Positions 24,025-34,815 of a stretch of 64,000 nt of DNA are shown in pieces. The position numbers and the translations under genes are program-made. How positions within the stretch are numbered: the stretch's first letter is position 1; each line of letters begins with the position of its first letter. Location: positions 25,143,702 through 25,207,701 of the forward strand of contig NC_091219.1 in the NCBI RefSeq assembly GCF_040958095.1. Reading direction: 5' to 3'. The stretch comes from Procambarus clarkii (lineage: Eukaryota > Arthropoda > Malacostraca > Decapoda > Cambaridae). Below the pieces are notes generated by a model. That model searched no databases. It was given only the letters and a program-made list of their open reading frames with translations, and was not told where the DNA came from.

Positions 24025-26413
24025 CTAACCTGAAGTAATAGAGAACAATATCTTAATTTTAAGAGAATACCGATTATATATAAAATTATATTACCGGGGT
24101 TGTAGTAGAGGCAGAGACGTCCTGAAGGCAAACAATCATGGATTGTTGACTGGTTTCAAGAATAGATTGGACAGGAAGATGAGATAGAGAGAGAGAGAGA
24201 GCGAGAGAGAGAAAGTATATATGTGGGCCCCGCCAAACATGAGGCACCAGACCTGCTCCGGTGTAACCTAATTATCATGTTGTTGAACCCTTGAACCAAC
24301 GTAGTGATGACGTAACTCTGGTGACAGTGGGTTCAGTAGTCGTCACGTACAGTAACGTCTAGCGAGAGCTGTTTGGCTTACTGGTCGTTACCTTCATTGA
24401 GATCATGTCTCACTTGGTCGATCTTATCAAACTGTCTTAACTTAAAGACAGAATTGGAATTAATATGAGCAGGCATTTAAGAGTTTCGCAAAGGATAAAA
24501 ATGAGAAACTAGTAAACTATTGACCCGACAACATAATAACACAAATGAAGTTTGTAAGAAAGAAAATTAATTGGAAATATGTCATAAAGTGAAAGCCTTC
24601 TTCGCTGCTCAACAAGACGAATTCGGCACGAACCAAATTTTCCGGAGTTGTCGAGGGCTTAAGACTGTGGCACCAACACTTAAGACAGAACAGCTCACTT
24701 GTCAACTTGTACCATGTCGTGGTACAGTTGACTAAGTCGCATCTGGGAACATCCCATGCGTAGGTTCGAACCCTCATCACGCCCTTTGTGGATTTGCTCA
24801 CTTGTTAAGACGTCAGTCTTTAAGACAATTACTTGATGATGAACCTAAGTTCCCTGACTAACGGTTCTTATGTATATTCATTTATAAGAAAGTATTACTA
24901 TAGTTAAAAAGTTGATTAGTATTATCATTAGTATTTATTATAAACATTAATTACATTGATTATATCCTTACGGTTGTATTATGTTTGTAATTATGTATTA
25001 ACTTTCGGGTTCTAATATATGAATGGGGGACGATCTTACTAATAGCGAAGAAAAACGTTCATTAGTGATACTTATTACTCCAATTTCGTCTAAATTCTTT
25101 ATTAAGTCTTTGGAAAACTTTCCGCCAAAGTCATTTACTGATAACAAATTGAAACAGATCACATTGAAATACTCACTACAAGAGCCGTCGTGTAGCTTCT
25201 TGATGCTCCAGTTGCTGTTGCAAGAAGCAATACTCAAGTAGCAGTCGTTGTCGTACGTCACGCCGTCAGAGCCACAGACCGGATGGTAAATTTCCCGGCA
25301 CCCTTGGGGACATCTGGACGTGCCCGCCGCCGCTGTAGGGGCTGGGGGGAGGGGGGGGAACAGTGTACATGTGGGCACCGAAAACAAAAAATCATCCATA
25401 AATATAATTCCTAACAATGGAAAATAACTTTACTTTTCACCAAAACTCATTTAAGTAAAGCTAACTGTGAACTTCTCGTGCGCAGAAGAACATTATCACG
25501 TCCCATGATGAACACGAGAGACTCATTACTCACCCAAGATGTCTCGTGCATTTATAAAAAAAAAATGGGGTAATCAAGACACACACCCATGAGCGCAAAA
25601 AGTTACTGATTTGAACTATTGGTAGTCTAAAGGCGGAGCTTAATTAAGAGCAGATGCTCAACCTTCCAGGTACAAACTGGTGAACCAACCCGTTCTCGCA
25701 CTTTCGTATAGTCAATATTGACTTATTAAATATGTGCATATGTGACATACTAAACATACTAGTTTACCTTGAAAAGCTTCATAGAAAACACCGACCTTAC
25801 CTAACCTTCTAAGTATGTTAAGATAAGCATCTTATTGCTTCGTAATTACAATTATTACTTAACCTATACCTATAATAGGTTAAGTAATAATTGTAATTAT
25901 TAATTGTAATAATAATGTAATTATTATAGGTATAACCTATACCTATAATAGGTTAAGTAATAATTGTAATTACGAAGCAATAAGATGCTTATCTTAACAT
26001 ACTAAGAAGGTTAGGTAAGGTCGGTGTTTTCTATGAAGCTTTTCAAGGTAAACTAGTATGTTTAGTATGTCACATATGCACGTATTTAATAAGTCAATAT
26101 TGACTGTAATAAAGTGTGAGAACGGGTTGTGTGAACACACACACACATACAAACACATATAGTGAGAACATAACTAGGTGAGCATATATGAAGTGATTTA
26201 AGAAGTAGATATGACAGCGCAATATGCTCCGGAACCTATATACCAGTAGATTACAGAGTTTAGAGTCAGGAACTCAATTACCCGCAAGTACAAATAAGTA
26301 AGTAAAACTAGGTTACCATACGCGCATAACTAACGTGACAGAACAAGCCACAATAACTTACAAGCCACAAGCACCAGCAGCAGGAGGGCGGAGGTGAAGG
26401 TCAGGGAACCCAT
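24025..26413 (-). CDS. Kazal gene 3: secreted single-domain inhibitor, duplicate of gene 1
   Basis: Predicted 70 aa. Exons on minus: 26413-26362 (MGSLTFTSALLLLVLVA), 25332-25177 (Kazal, 156 nt), 24029-24025 (GT then TAG). Exon 2 begins at 26450 with the common GTTGTGTTCTGCC. Domain: CPQGC, loop REIYHPV, CGSDGVTYDNDC, YLSIASC, DGSC; predicted P1 Glu as in gene 1. Differences from gene 1 include Arg-Ala to His-Pro in the loop (which restores the usual PVCG), Arg to Ser and Ala to Ser. The second residue is Gly, as in the plus-strand genes, where gene 1 has Arg. It is head-to-head with gene 4. Confidence 0.9.
24711..24806 (+). mobile_element. tRNA-headed SINE fragment in gene 3 last intron
   Basis: ACCATGTCGTGGTACAGTTG and B box GGTTCGAACCC (24763-24773), then TTTGTGGATTTGCTCACTTG, as in the SINE at 13400. 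A minus-strand head of the same kind is at 40500-40575. Absent at the same place in gene 1. Confidence 0.6.
25686..26129. mobile_element. 444-bp foldback DNA element in gene 3 intron
   Basis: Almost the whole insert is an inverted repeat: it begins CAACCCGTTCTCGCACTTT and ends with the complement AAAGTGTGAGAACGGGTTG, with arms of about 190 bp (shared inner words AGATAAGCATCTTATTGCTT and GACATACTAAACATACTAGT). Flanks GGTGAAC and TGTGAAC suggest a 6-7-bp target duplication. Gene 1 has the empty site (ACTGGTGAACACAAACAC, ~10327). No transposase. Superfamily not assigned. Confidence 0.85.
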
Positions 26414-26495
26414 CGTTGTCACAAGTCTTCACAAGGTGGCAGAACACAACCTTGGGAGAGAAAAGTAAGACATTGTGGTCATTGTTGACCCCCGC

Positions 26496-26626
26496 TGTTG
26501 CTGCCACGACCTGAGACCCTTACCCATGTTTGGTTCAGTGTCTACCACAACCACCATTACTGCTACCACGACCTGAGACCCTTACCCATGTTTGGTGGAG
26601 TGTCTACCACCATTACTGCTGCAGCT
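26496..26626 (-). repeat. 62-bp minisatellite in 5' UTR intron of gene 3, about 2 copies
   Basis: Same unit and orientation relative to the gene as at gene 1, but much shorter. Confidence 0.9.
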
Positions 26627-26644
26627 ACCACTACCAGTATCGTC

Positions 26645-27262
26645 TTAACAGGTAAAACCATGCGTTTTTGAAAAACAGCGCCATCTGATGCACATAATAG
26701 CAACATTCACGCTATACTAAATATGTCACGAATTCCATTTCAATGTTTCCGATTGCATTGATAAATTTTATTTTCATAGATTTCGATTACTTTCTTTTTA
26801 TTGAATTATTTTGTGTGACATTGTGTTGGAATTGAGCTGTGTTGTTTACCATACCGTTCATTTCGTGAGTATAGTTTATTTTTTTATTTTTTCATATTTT
26901 CATTTCATTTTTTAACTGTTTTTCTTATATTTCAGTGATGGGAACATCAAATCACTTGATGTTCCCAATTTTCTGATGGGGAACATCAGACCATTTGGGA
27001 AGGCATCGGATGAGGGAGTGGGGAATGGTGGGGATGACGAGGGGACAAGGGAGGGGGAAGGATGAGGGGACGGGGGAGTTTGGGATGGTGGGGACGAGGG
27101 GATGGGGGAATGGAGAATGGTGGGGAGGACAAAGGGACAGGGGAGTGGAGCATGGTGGGAAGGAAGAGAGGATGGTGGGGAAAGGACGAGGGGAATGGTT
27201 GGGAAGCCGAGGAGACGGGTGAGGACTGGGTGACAGGGAAGGTTGCTGTAGCCGGGTACTGC
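26645..27262. repeat. Unit B-specific interspersed repeat with purine-rich block
   Basis: Unit A lacks this stretch between the minisatellite and the SINE. It starts near GTAAAACCATGCG, holds a G/A-rich degenerate repeat (GGGATGGTGGGGACGAGG units, 26995-27235), and ends AGCCGGGTACTGCTAGTAA, resembling the complement of TACTAGAGG...TACCCGGCGTT at 15855-15885. Pro/Ser-rich minus frames here are compositional. Confidence 0.55.
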
Positions 27263-27269
27263 TAGTAAT

Positions 27270-27506
27270 AATATAAACATATTTACTTTGGGCTTGTATC
27301 GAGGTCCACCGCCCAAGGTCGAATTGCTGACCCTTCCCACGATACAAACCCGCGACAGTTGACTAACTGTCGGGTAGCTGTTTATATCGAGGTGAACAAA
27401 CGCGTTAGGTGATAATAAACGTGTCCAACCATTTTCATCGTGCCCTAAAATCGAATCCAGGATTCCCCATTGTGAGTCGAGAACGAAGCCAACTGTACTG
27501 CGAGAC
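27270..27506 (-). mobile_element. tRNA-derived SINE in intron 1 of gene 3
   Basis: Paralogous copy of the insertion at 11505-11742, with only scattered differences. Confidence 0.65.
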
Positions 27507-27586
27507 CCTTAATGTTTAAACCCAAATGCAAGTTGGGGCCTCCTAGGCTTGAGGACTACAGCATTATCACAAAATTAAGTTCTCAC

Positions 27587-27655
27587 CTTTTTTTCTCATC
27601 CAGTTGTGGCAGGACTGACGCTGGGTAGCTGATTGCCCGCCTTTTATACCCACTT
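27587..27655 (-). promoter_or_regulatory. Core promoter and non-coding exon 1 of Kazal gene 3
   Basis: TATAAAAGG on minus at 27648-27640, TCAGT with A at 27616, donor AAAAG|GTGAG at 27587. Same layout as gene 1. Confidence 0.75.
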
Positions 27656-27796
27656 CTGATGCTGGGTTGAACCGCCTCTGAAAACTTTCCTAGAATAACA
27701 GGTTTACATGATATTTTCCCGCGCAGTTCAGAGAGAACTAGCGCGCATGTGTGTGTGTGTGCTCACCTGAATGTGACGTCAGCTACAGCCCCGCTC

Positions 27797-28150
27797 CTGT
27801 GCCAGGTAAGTTCACTACGGGCTCACCATACCCTGTGCTACTTGGAACGTTTTGTTCCCAGTAGCTGAATCTAAAACAACAACAACCCGAATGTGCTGAC
27901 AGAGACAAGCTGGGCTCCTAGGCCTGCCTTCCGTACACTCTTATATCAAATTGTGTATTAATTAAGTTAGCTACAGTGACTTCTTCATTTTACCTAATCT
28001 TCTGATTGACGTCTCTTAATACTGTAAAAGAGTCCTTCTGTCATCTGTATCTCTAGTTTGCACCTATGACCAGGTACATAGCTTATGCAGTTCCCAGCTT
28101 TAAATAACGTTTCTTTATCTACTTTATCAGGTTCCCCTTATATCAGTTCA
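27797..28150 (+). mobile_element. Retroposon insertion in the gene 3/gene 4 intergenic region
   Basis: Unit A runs straight from CAGCCCCGCTCC to ACTAACTCGCTCC (~12250-12275); B has about 350 extra bp here, with the tail ACTACGGGCTCACCATACCC and GTAGCTGAATC then AAAACAACAACAA. No coding sequence left. Confidence 0.55.
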
Positions 28151-28768
28151 GTCCACTTTCTCGCTCCACCCATACTCAAGATGTTTATTTTGATATAGAT
28201 ATATGTATATGTATGTAGCTGATGTTGATATGTGTGTGACTCTCACGTGTGACTCTCTTCTTGTCTCTATTATTTGTTGACTTTGTCAATGTCTAAGTGT
28301 TTTCTATGTCGTATTTATATCCTTGGGAATCTCCACTTCTTTAAGTATCAACTGTTATCTATGTGCTATATATAAGAAGGACCCACATATATAGATGTAC
28401 AATGTCTCTCCTCTAGAAACACTGCACATCTTAAGCCATCACGTCATATGCATCAAGCTCAGCTGTTTGTTTCACCACATTTCTTCGTGATAAGTGTTTA
28501 AGAGTGAACACTGTAACATTTAGCAGCTTCTTCTTCGTAGACCTGATGATATACGTAAAGGTATCTAGCAATTGCAGGTTAACCGTTACGGATCAACAGA
28601 TTTATTTTAAAGCTAATTTTATTCAGCTTTTGTCATATGTCTTGGAAGCATCAAGAAACAGAGAACAGAGCTGTCATGTAGTGTTGTTGTACTGATTATA
28701 TTATCTTACAGCACAAACAGGATGGGCCCAAGGATTTTCTATTGAGAAACTCACTTATTATAATAATA

Positions 28769-28815
<47 letters not shown>

Positions 28816-29290
28816 TTTAATGAAAAAATATGTATGTTTATCATTGGTTGTTTCACTACTCCCATCTGATATATCCGCTCTCAGTGTTAACTTCTTCTAC
28901 AGGAAGATCACTTCAGCCAGTGAGTACCGCCCCTAACACGCCCCTGAGCCCTCAGTCAAGCACTGTATGTAAGGCCTTAGGATTGTCATGGATTATGCAG
29001 TCAACCTGTACTTAACTCTTTCCGCTTCATCTCTCTCACTCTATCAGTTTTTCCACACCCAGCATCCATGATGTGAGATTCAGTCTTGAGTAAGTATTCC
29101 CAGCATGGAACCCCAACTTGGAGAAACTCAACATGCACCAATACCAGTTCCTGAGCCGAAGGGATTAAGTTAAGTGGAAAGACTGAAGGAACTGGCTCTC
29201 ATAACATTTAATGAAAGAATGAGCGTGAGAGACATGCTAGCATTATAATAATCCAACCCTCACGTAATATACCAAATGATCGCCACGTGA
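28151..29290. other. Rest of gene 3/gene 4 intergenic region
   Basis: Conserved with 12280-13330. Includes an (AAT)n microsatellite at 28758-28815, only about 20 bp long in unit A. No supported gene. Confidence 0.6.
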
Positions 29291-29299
29291 CGATTTGAT

Positions 29300-29530
29300 A
29301 AGGGTCCACGACGGACCGAAACGTCGTCACATAAGGGTCCACGACGGACCGAAACGTCGTCACATAAGGGTCCACGACGGACCGAAACGTCGTCACATAA
29401 GGGTCCACAACGAGCCAAAACGTCATCACATAAGGTATCAACGACGGACTGAAACGTCGTCATATAAGGGTCCACGACGGACCGAAACTTCGTCATATTA
29501 GGGTCCACGACGGGCCGAAATATCGCTTTC
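29300..29530 (+). repeat. 33-bp minisatellite built from the Penelope-tail hairpin
   Basis: About seven units of AAGGGTCCACGACGGACC followed by GAAACGTCGTCACAT; the start word recurs at 29300 and 29333. Unit A has two (13496-13552). Each unit contains the GGTCC/GGACC stem and GAAAC. Confidence 0.9.
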
Positions 29531-29609
29531 ATATCACGTCATATGTTAGGATTGGGTTATAGGTTTCAGTTCCGTCATGGTGACTTATTCTCTGATAACA
29601 AGGGGGACC

Positions 29610-29850
29610 GAGACACAGACGAAGACAAGAGAGACACAGACTGAAACATGAGACACAGACTGAAACAAGAGACACAGACTGAAACAAGAGACACAGACTG
29701 AAACATGAGACACAGACTGAAACAAGAGTCACAGACTGAAACAAGAGACACAGACTGAAACATGAGACACAGACTGAAACAAGAGACACAGACTGAAACA
29801 AGAGACACAGACTGAAACAAGAGACACAGACTGAAACAAAGAAACACAGA
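29610..29850 (+). repeat. 19-bp minisatellite, about 12 copies
   Basis: Units GAGACACAGACTGAAACAA with TGA/AGA variants. The long minus-strand LFQSVSLVSVC frames come from this array. Confidence 0.92.
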
Positions 29851-29904
29851 TGAATAACAAAGATAACACAAAATTTCCCCAAAAAACTCGTAAATAATTC
29901 CCAA

Positions 29905-30035
29905 TTTTGGCGGGGACAGAAAGCCTGTATAGTTAGGCTTTTGGAAATAAAGTAAACCACTAGTGAGTCGTAAGGCGGGGATCAAGAGCTGACGTTCGAT
30001 CCCGTAGACACACACATTTAGGATAATACACAAGC
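29905..30035 (+). repeat. Retroposon-like element, unit B copy
   Basis: Matches 13770-13905; has GACGTTCGATCCCGTAGACA. Confidence 0.5.
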
Positions 30036-30169
30036 GCCTCGCTACAGGGGCCGGCTTCTGGGGGACTTTCTCTCGCTTCTCTCACTCTAGGAAAAGTTTC
30101 AGAAGCTGCTTTTAAGAGTAAAAAACTCCCCCATGTAATCCTTATGTAACAAAATATTGAATGAATTTT

Positions 30170-30432
30170 AAGGAAGTTCTGAAATCTGATGATGGTACAG
30201 CATGTCTTCTAGATGCATATACACTTAAAGAGTTTACTTTAGTCCTAGACAACGTTCATATATAGTATTGCTGATTGGTCAATAAACCAGTGTGGTTAAT
30301 AGGTCTTAATTCCAGTACAAAATCCTATAAGTGTTAGTTTGAACGTCTGGCAGCCCCGCATCTGGGGAGGGTATAAAAGGCGTGAGAGCCACAGCCACAC
30401 TGTCAGTCCCGCCGCCACAGTAGGAGTTACAG
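30170..30432 (+). promoter_or_regulatory. Promoter and non-coding exon 1 of Kazal gene 4
   Basis: TATAAAAG 30372-30379, TCAGT with A at 30405, exon 1 30405-30432, donor ACAG|GTAAG. Upstream inverted CCAAT and the conserved block are as in gene 2. Confidence 0.75.
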
Positions 30433-30704
30433 GTAAGAAGTTTAGTTTGTGGACATTTAGAATCTACTTTGATAATGATGGAGTCTTCAAGCCTTTCATG
30501 CCCCCTACTTGCATTTACGTTTAAACATTAACTAACGATAAAATTAACAAACACCAGACCCCGATTTTAATCTTGGTTCTCATTATAGATAATAATGTGT
30601 CCAGCTATATACACAGTAACTGGTCCGGAGTAGTGGTGATGGCAGTATTAGTGATGATGGTTGTGGTGGCAGCAGAAGTGATGGTACCTAAGAATACATG
30701 TCTC

Positions 30705-30985
30705 TAAGAGTCTCAGGTCGTGGCTGCAGTAATGGTGGTTGTGGTAGACACTCCACCAGACATGGGTAAGGGTCTCAGGTCGTGGTAGCAGTAATGGTAG
30801 TTGAGGTAGACACTACCAAACATGCCACTAAGGGTCTCAGGTCGTGGTAGCAGTAATGGTGGTTGTGGTAGACACTCCACCAAACATGGGTAAGAGTCTC
30901 AGGTCGTGGTAGCAGTAATGGTGGTTGTGGTAGACACTCCACCAAACATGGGTAAGGGCCTCAGGTCGTGGCAGCAACAGCGGGG
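30705..30985 (+). repeat. 62-bp minisatellite in 5' UTR intron of gene 4, about 4 copies
   Basis: Same unit and orientation as gene 2, fewer copies. Confidence 0.93.
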
Positions 30986-31061
30986 GTCAACAATGACCAC
31001 AATGTCTTACTTTTCTCTCCCAAGGTTGTGTTCTGCCACCTTGTGAAGACTTGTGACAACG

Positions 31062-33751
31062 ATGGGTTCCCTGACCTTCACCTCCGCCCTCCTGCTGCTG
31101 CTGGTGGCTTGTGGCCCTCTAGTGTCCGCTAAACGTAAGTTTATCTGGAGTTTGTGGTTTGTTCATTCTAACGCTTAATATACCTGCAGCTTCTTTGTTA
31201 CACAGTTTGTTTGCGTCGTCTAGCGTACTGCGTGTCATGTTAGTTTAAATTTAGAAGAAGAATATTGGTTCTGGAACAGTTTGTTTGTTAATTGTGTTTA
31301 TCAATCTCATTCTAAGCTGTTTTTTAGGATTGTTATATACTAGTGATAGTGTTAATTTATTATGTTAGTCTTTATTATATAATATTAAGCAGCAAATTGT
31401 ATTTCTGTAGATAAAATTAGGCTTTATCACAACCATATCATATAAGTATTAACCTGTTTTATGGTATCATTTGTTTTGTGTGATGAACTCAGTGTATTAT
31501 ACTCTGCTCAATCGTCCTGGATAAAACTACTTTATAACTGAGAAAATCAGTAGGTGACATGAGAAGGATTCGAACGTGCACAGTAGGTACTCCCAAGCAC
31601 ACGTCTTAATAAGACCACCAAGGCGTGTGCTTGTGAGTATACACAGCTTGTGCGGGTTCGAATCCTTTCCCCCCAAATGGTTCCAGCTGATTTTATAATT
31701 AATACATCACGATAATCTGGATTTATTTGTGCACTTAAATTCATTGTTTTTAATTATTTCGGGAATTATGCTTATATAACAATGTAATATTTATTACAAG
31801 CATAAATATTTTATACTAGAGGGGGAGGGATACCCGGCGTTACTCGGGTGACGGAGGCCGCATCTACACTACACATGGCCTTCACCACTGTAACATCTAC
31901 ACTACACACGCCCTTCATCACTGTAACCATCTACACTACACGCGAGATAGAGTAGCTTAGGCTGCAGACGAGGAGTCACAATAACGTGGCTGAAATATTT
32001 GTTATTTCAAATATATGAAACGTAGTCGTCTCTTCACTTTCTAGTGTGTAGCTTAGGCTATCTCTACCCACCTCTGCCAACTATCCCTGGTTGCTGGCTA
32101 CATCTCTCCCTGGGGATGGGTGGTCAGGTCCCAGACGTTGGCCTCCAGCCTCCCTCTGCTGCCCCTTAGCCAGTCTGTTGCTGAGAAAGGCGCTGACCAG
32201 CCGAAACGCTCAACATTCACCTTTCCCATTTATCTATGGTTTTCCCGCATATATATATTATATATTCTGTATATAACATCTTGTTGAACCTGCAAACGAC
32301 TGCTAGTAGGATCATCGCACATCATTGTCTCTGTGCTACAAGTGACTTCATTTTTCAGGCCCAGCAAATCAATGCTCGGATGTCTGCATACTTAACTACG
32401 ACCCTGTGTGTGGCACAGACGGGACGACTTACCCTAACGCCTGTGCCCTGGGGATCGAAGCCTGCAATTTCCCTGAGCTCAATATCAAAGTTGATTACGA
32501 TGGAGAATGTCGTAAGTTCTAAACTTCGTCACCTTGAGTCCATATTTTCTATTGGTGTGTTTTTTTCTGAGTGAAATTATTTTTTATTTATAATTGTGTT
32601 GTCTTCATTCCCCGGAGACACGCACTACCTTCTTAATTATCTTAATCCTTTGAGAAAAATACCTTTACCAAGGAGTAACTGTCCCAGCCTGTACTTAAGG
32701 TAAAGTGATTATACCGGACGCAACTCTCTCTGGTTAAACACCTTGAATATTTAGCGACATATTTGTGTTGCTCTAAAGGTTCCAAAAATATTTTAGACAC
32801 AGAAATTACCGGTATCAGCTGAACATTGTTCAGTTTGCGAAATATAAATACAGAAAAGATCTGTGTCAAGAATAGTAGGGATCTAAGGCTCAAAAAAATG
32901 TTGGGAAAATGCTTGGAATAAAGGCGATAGGAGATTAGTGTACACAAACAAAGAGTTTACATTAGTCCTGGACTATGTTCAAGACTAAAGTACACTTGCT
33001 GCTTGGTCACATACCTTGCGATGATTTCGGGGCTCAACGTCCCCGCGGCCCGGTCCCCGACCAGGCCACCTTATTGCTGAACTGGTCAACCAGGCTGTTG
33101 GATCGCAGATAGACGTATGAGTCACAGCCTGGTTGATCAGGTATCAAAGACGGTAGATATTGTTCTTCAGCTTTATCTCGACAATGTTGGGGCCGGAATA
33201 GACTGTGCAGCTCAGTTTTGGTCTCAGTATTAGTGGAGACAAGTTCACTGGAATGCGTACAGACAAGGATTACAAAGTTAATCCTTATGAATGGAGATTA
33301 AGAAAGCTTCACTACATTGACAGAGTAGGATGTATCTTATTATCTTATCTATGTAACATGTATCTTATTGTATTTTTATCTTAAAAATAATAAAATTTAC
33401 ATTAAAATATGTAAATAGGTGGACGTGTATAAAAAAGAGGATATACAAAAAGTATATATAAATTTAATGGTATTATTAAGGCAAGACGTTAGTATATACT
33501 AGTTTGGGTAACATAATGGACCAGCCTAAATCGATGGATTGTTTCAAGTGCAAATTAGACATACACGAAAGAGTTTGGAAGGATATAAAGAGGGACTGCA
33601 TCGTATGGGCTAATAGGTGTTCTAAAGTTTTCTTTATGGCAAGAATATATGTTTATATAGTCTCATGTTAGGCTATTCAAAAATCTAAGATAACAAAGTA
33701 ACAAAAATATGCACATGGACTTAAACTATTGCCTTCTAACTTTCAGGTTAG
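31062..33751 (+). CDS. Kazal gene 4: secreted inhibitor reduced to one domain
   Basis: Predicted 76 aa. Exons: 31062-31134 (MGSLTFTSALLLLLVACGPL then VSAK), 32359-32511 (Kazal, 153 nt), 33747-33751 (Arg completed, TAG); exon 2 starts at 31025. Domain: CSDVC, loop ILNYDPV, CGTDGTTYPNAC, LGIEAC, DGEC; predicted P1 Leu. Its flanking intron sequence matches domain 2 of gene 2. The stretch that holds domain 1 in gene 2 (about 16230-18870) is missing and the gap is marked by a Penelope-tail insertion (31964-32048). Phase 1-1 exons make the loss frame-neutral. Splice sites and poly(A) signal are intact, so it looks functional. Confidence 0.9.
31566..31665 (+). repeat. tRNA-box near-palindrome in gene 4 intron
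   Basis: Copy of 15607-15703 with B-box words GGATTCGAAC and GTTCGAATCC at its ends. Confidence 0.6.
31953..32059 (+). mobile_element. Penelope-tail insertion with 11-bp target duplication
   Basis: Insert 31964-32048 (85 bp; GCAGACGAGGAGTCACAATA to TTTCTAGTGTG) between TAGCTTAGGCT at 31953-31963 and 32049-32059. Independent of the gene 2 insertion at 18886. Confidence 0.75.
32945..33005 (+). repeat. Displaced copy of the Kazal promoter block
   Basis: AGAGTTTACATTAGTCCTGG and ATGTTCAAGACTAAAGTA match the conserved block upstream of gene 2 (14090-14130) but sit in the last intron of gene 4 with no TATA box after them. Confidence 0.6.
33023..33145 (-). mobile_element. LINE tail fragment in gene 4 intron
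   Basis: Minus copy of the GC-rich tail of 775-920 (CGTCCCCGCGGCCCGGTC, CTGGTCAACCAGGCTGTTGG). Absent from gene 2. Confidence 0.6.
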
Positions 33752-33846
33752 ATTCAGGCCAGCAGCTGGAGAAGACTTCCAGAGATCGTCCTGCCATTTC
33801 CGGCAGTGATCGGAGAAGACTTACAGATTTACCACCACTGTGAAAG

Positions 33847-34070
33847 CTTTGGCCACAAGCAGGCGATGAGTCACAATAACGTGGCTTAAGTATGTTGACC
33901 AGACCACACACACTAGAAGGTGAAGGGACGACGACGTTTCGGTCCGTCCTGGACCATTCTCAAGTCGATTGAGTATGGTCTCACAATCGACTTGAGAATG
34001 GTCCAGGACGGACCGAAATGTCGTCGTCCCTTCACCTTTTAGTGTGTGGTCTGGTCAACTTTGGCCACAA
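33847..34070 (+). mobile_element. Penelope-tail foldback in 3' UTR of gene 4, 12-bp target duplication
   Basis: Insert 33859-34058 (200 bp) flanked by CTTTGGCCACAA on both sides (33847-33858 and 34059-34070). Gene 2 has one CTTTGGCCACAA (20460-20471), the empty site. Inner arms of about 75 bp are nearly perfect complements (GGTGAAGGGACGACGACG and its partner), so the mature 3' UTR should fold into a long hairpin. Confidence 0.85.
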
Positions 34071-34180
34071 CACCTCAGTAGCCGTCCACCTCACCTCGAC
34101 GCCGGCACGCTGTGCAACGCCAGTAACTCCATTCTCTGTACCACTTTGTAAACTGTACTACTATTTTGATTCTCATTAAG

Positions 34181-34215
34181 TATGTTAATAAAACTGGAAT
34201 ACTGAGCATGTTTAA
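34181..34215 (+). terminator. Poly(A) signal of Kazal gene 4
   Basis: AATAAA at 34187-34192 in the family context GTTAATAAAACTGGAATACT. Confidence 0.85.
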
Positions 34216-34815
34216 CTGTCCTAACTATGCCTTTTGTGTGTTGGTGTTTTTACTGTCTCGGCCTGACCTTTAATATCCAGTCATGTGTTGAGCAGCGCCC
34301 CTATCCTAGTACTCCGATCATATGCTTAGTTAACACTTACTTCACTAGCTTGTCAAGGGATGTATGATGGTTATTAGCTTTGATGGTAAAGCACAGGGGA
34401 AATCCCCACATGAGCATAACAACATCTAGGTCGAGTGTCTAATAAAATATATATTTCTAAATAGCAATATATATAACAGGGAATATTATTCATGAGAAAA
34501 CTTCCCCTATTCTTCATGTACCTTAACATATATATAATAATAATAATAATCAATCACCAATTTATATTACCATTCACAAAGAGCATAAACAATACCTCAA
34601 ACCTAAATACTTTAGTCTGATAATTGTATGTTGAAGAAGTACCCACACATGCAATAATATTTACGACACACGAATATACTAGAAACCCTAGACTCTTATG
34701 TATCCCTACTCCGCAGTTTCTCAAACTACTCTTAAGAGTCTCCAGCAACTTAAATAAATACAAAATTGTGGCTTATCTGGACATCTGGCAGAGTGTAACC
34801 CTCAAAATAGAGCAG
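34216..34815. other. Right edge of duplication unit B
   Basis: Matches 20621-21200 and ends where a SINE begins at 34816. Confidence 0.6.

Noticed and set aside
24610-24640. GAATTCGGCACGA resembles an EcoRI cDNA-library adaptor
   Set aside because: A 13-bp match flanked by sequence co-linear with unit A; no insert boundary is visible, so chance or an assembly contaminant cannot be told apart and chance is simpler.
26912-27347. Two long Pro/Ser-rich minus-strand frames
   Set aside because: They read a purine-rich tandem repeat in two frames; composition explains them.
29529-30033. 143- and 152-codon minus frames with VSVCVSCFSLCL repeats
   Set aside because: Products of the 19-bp minisatellite.
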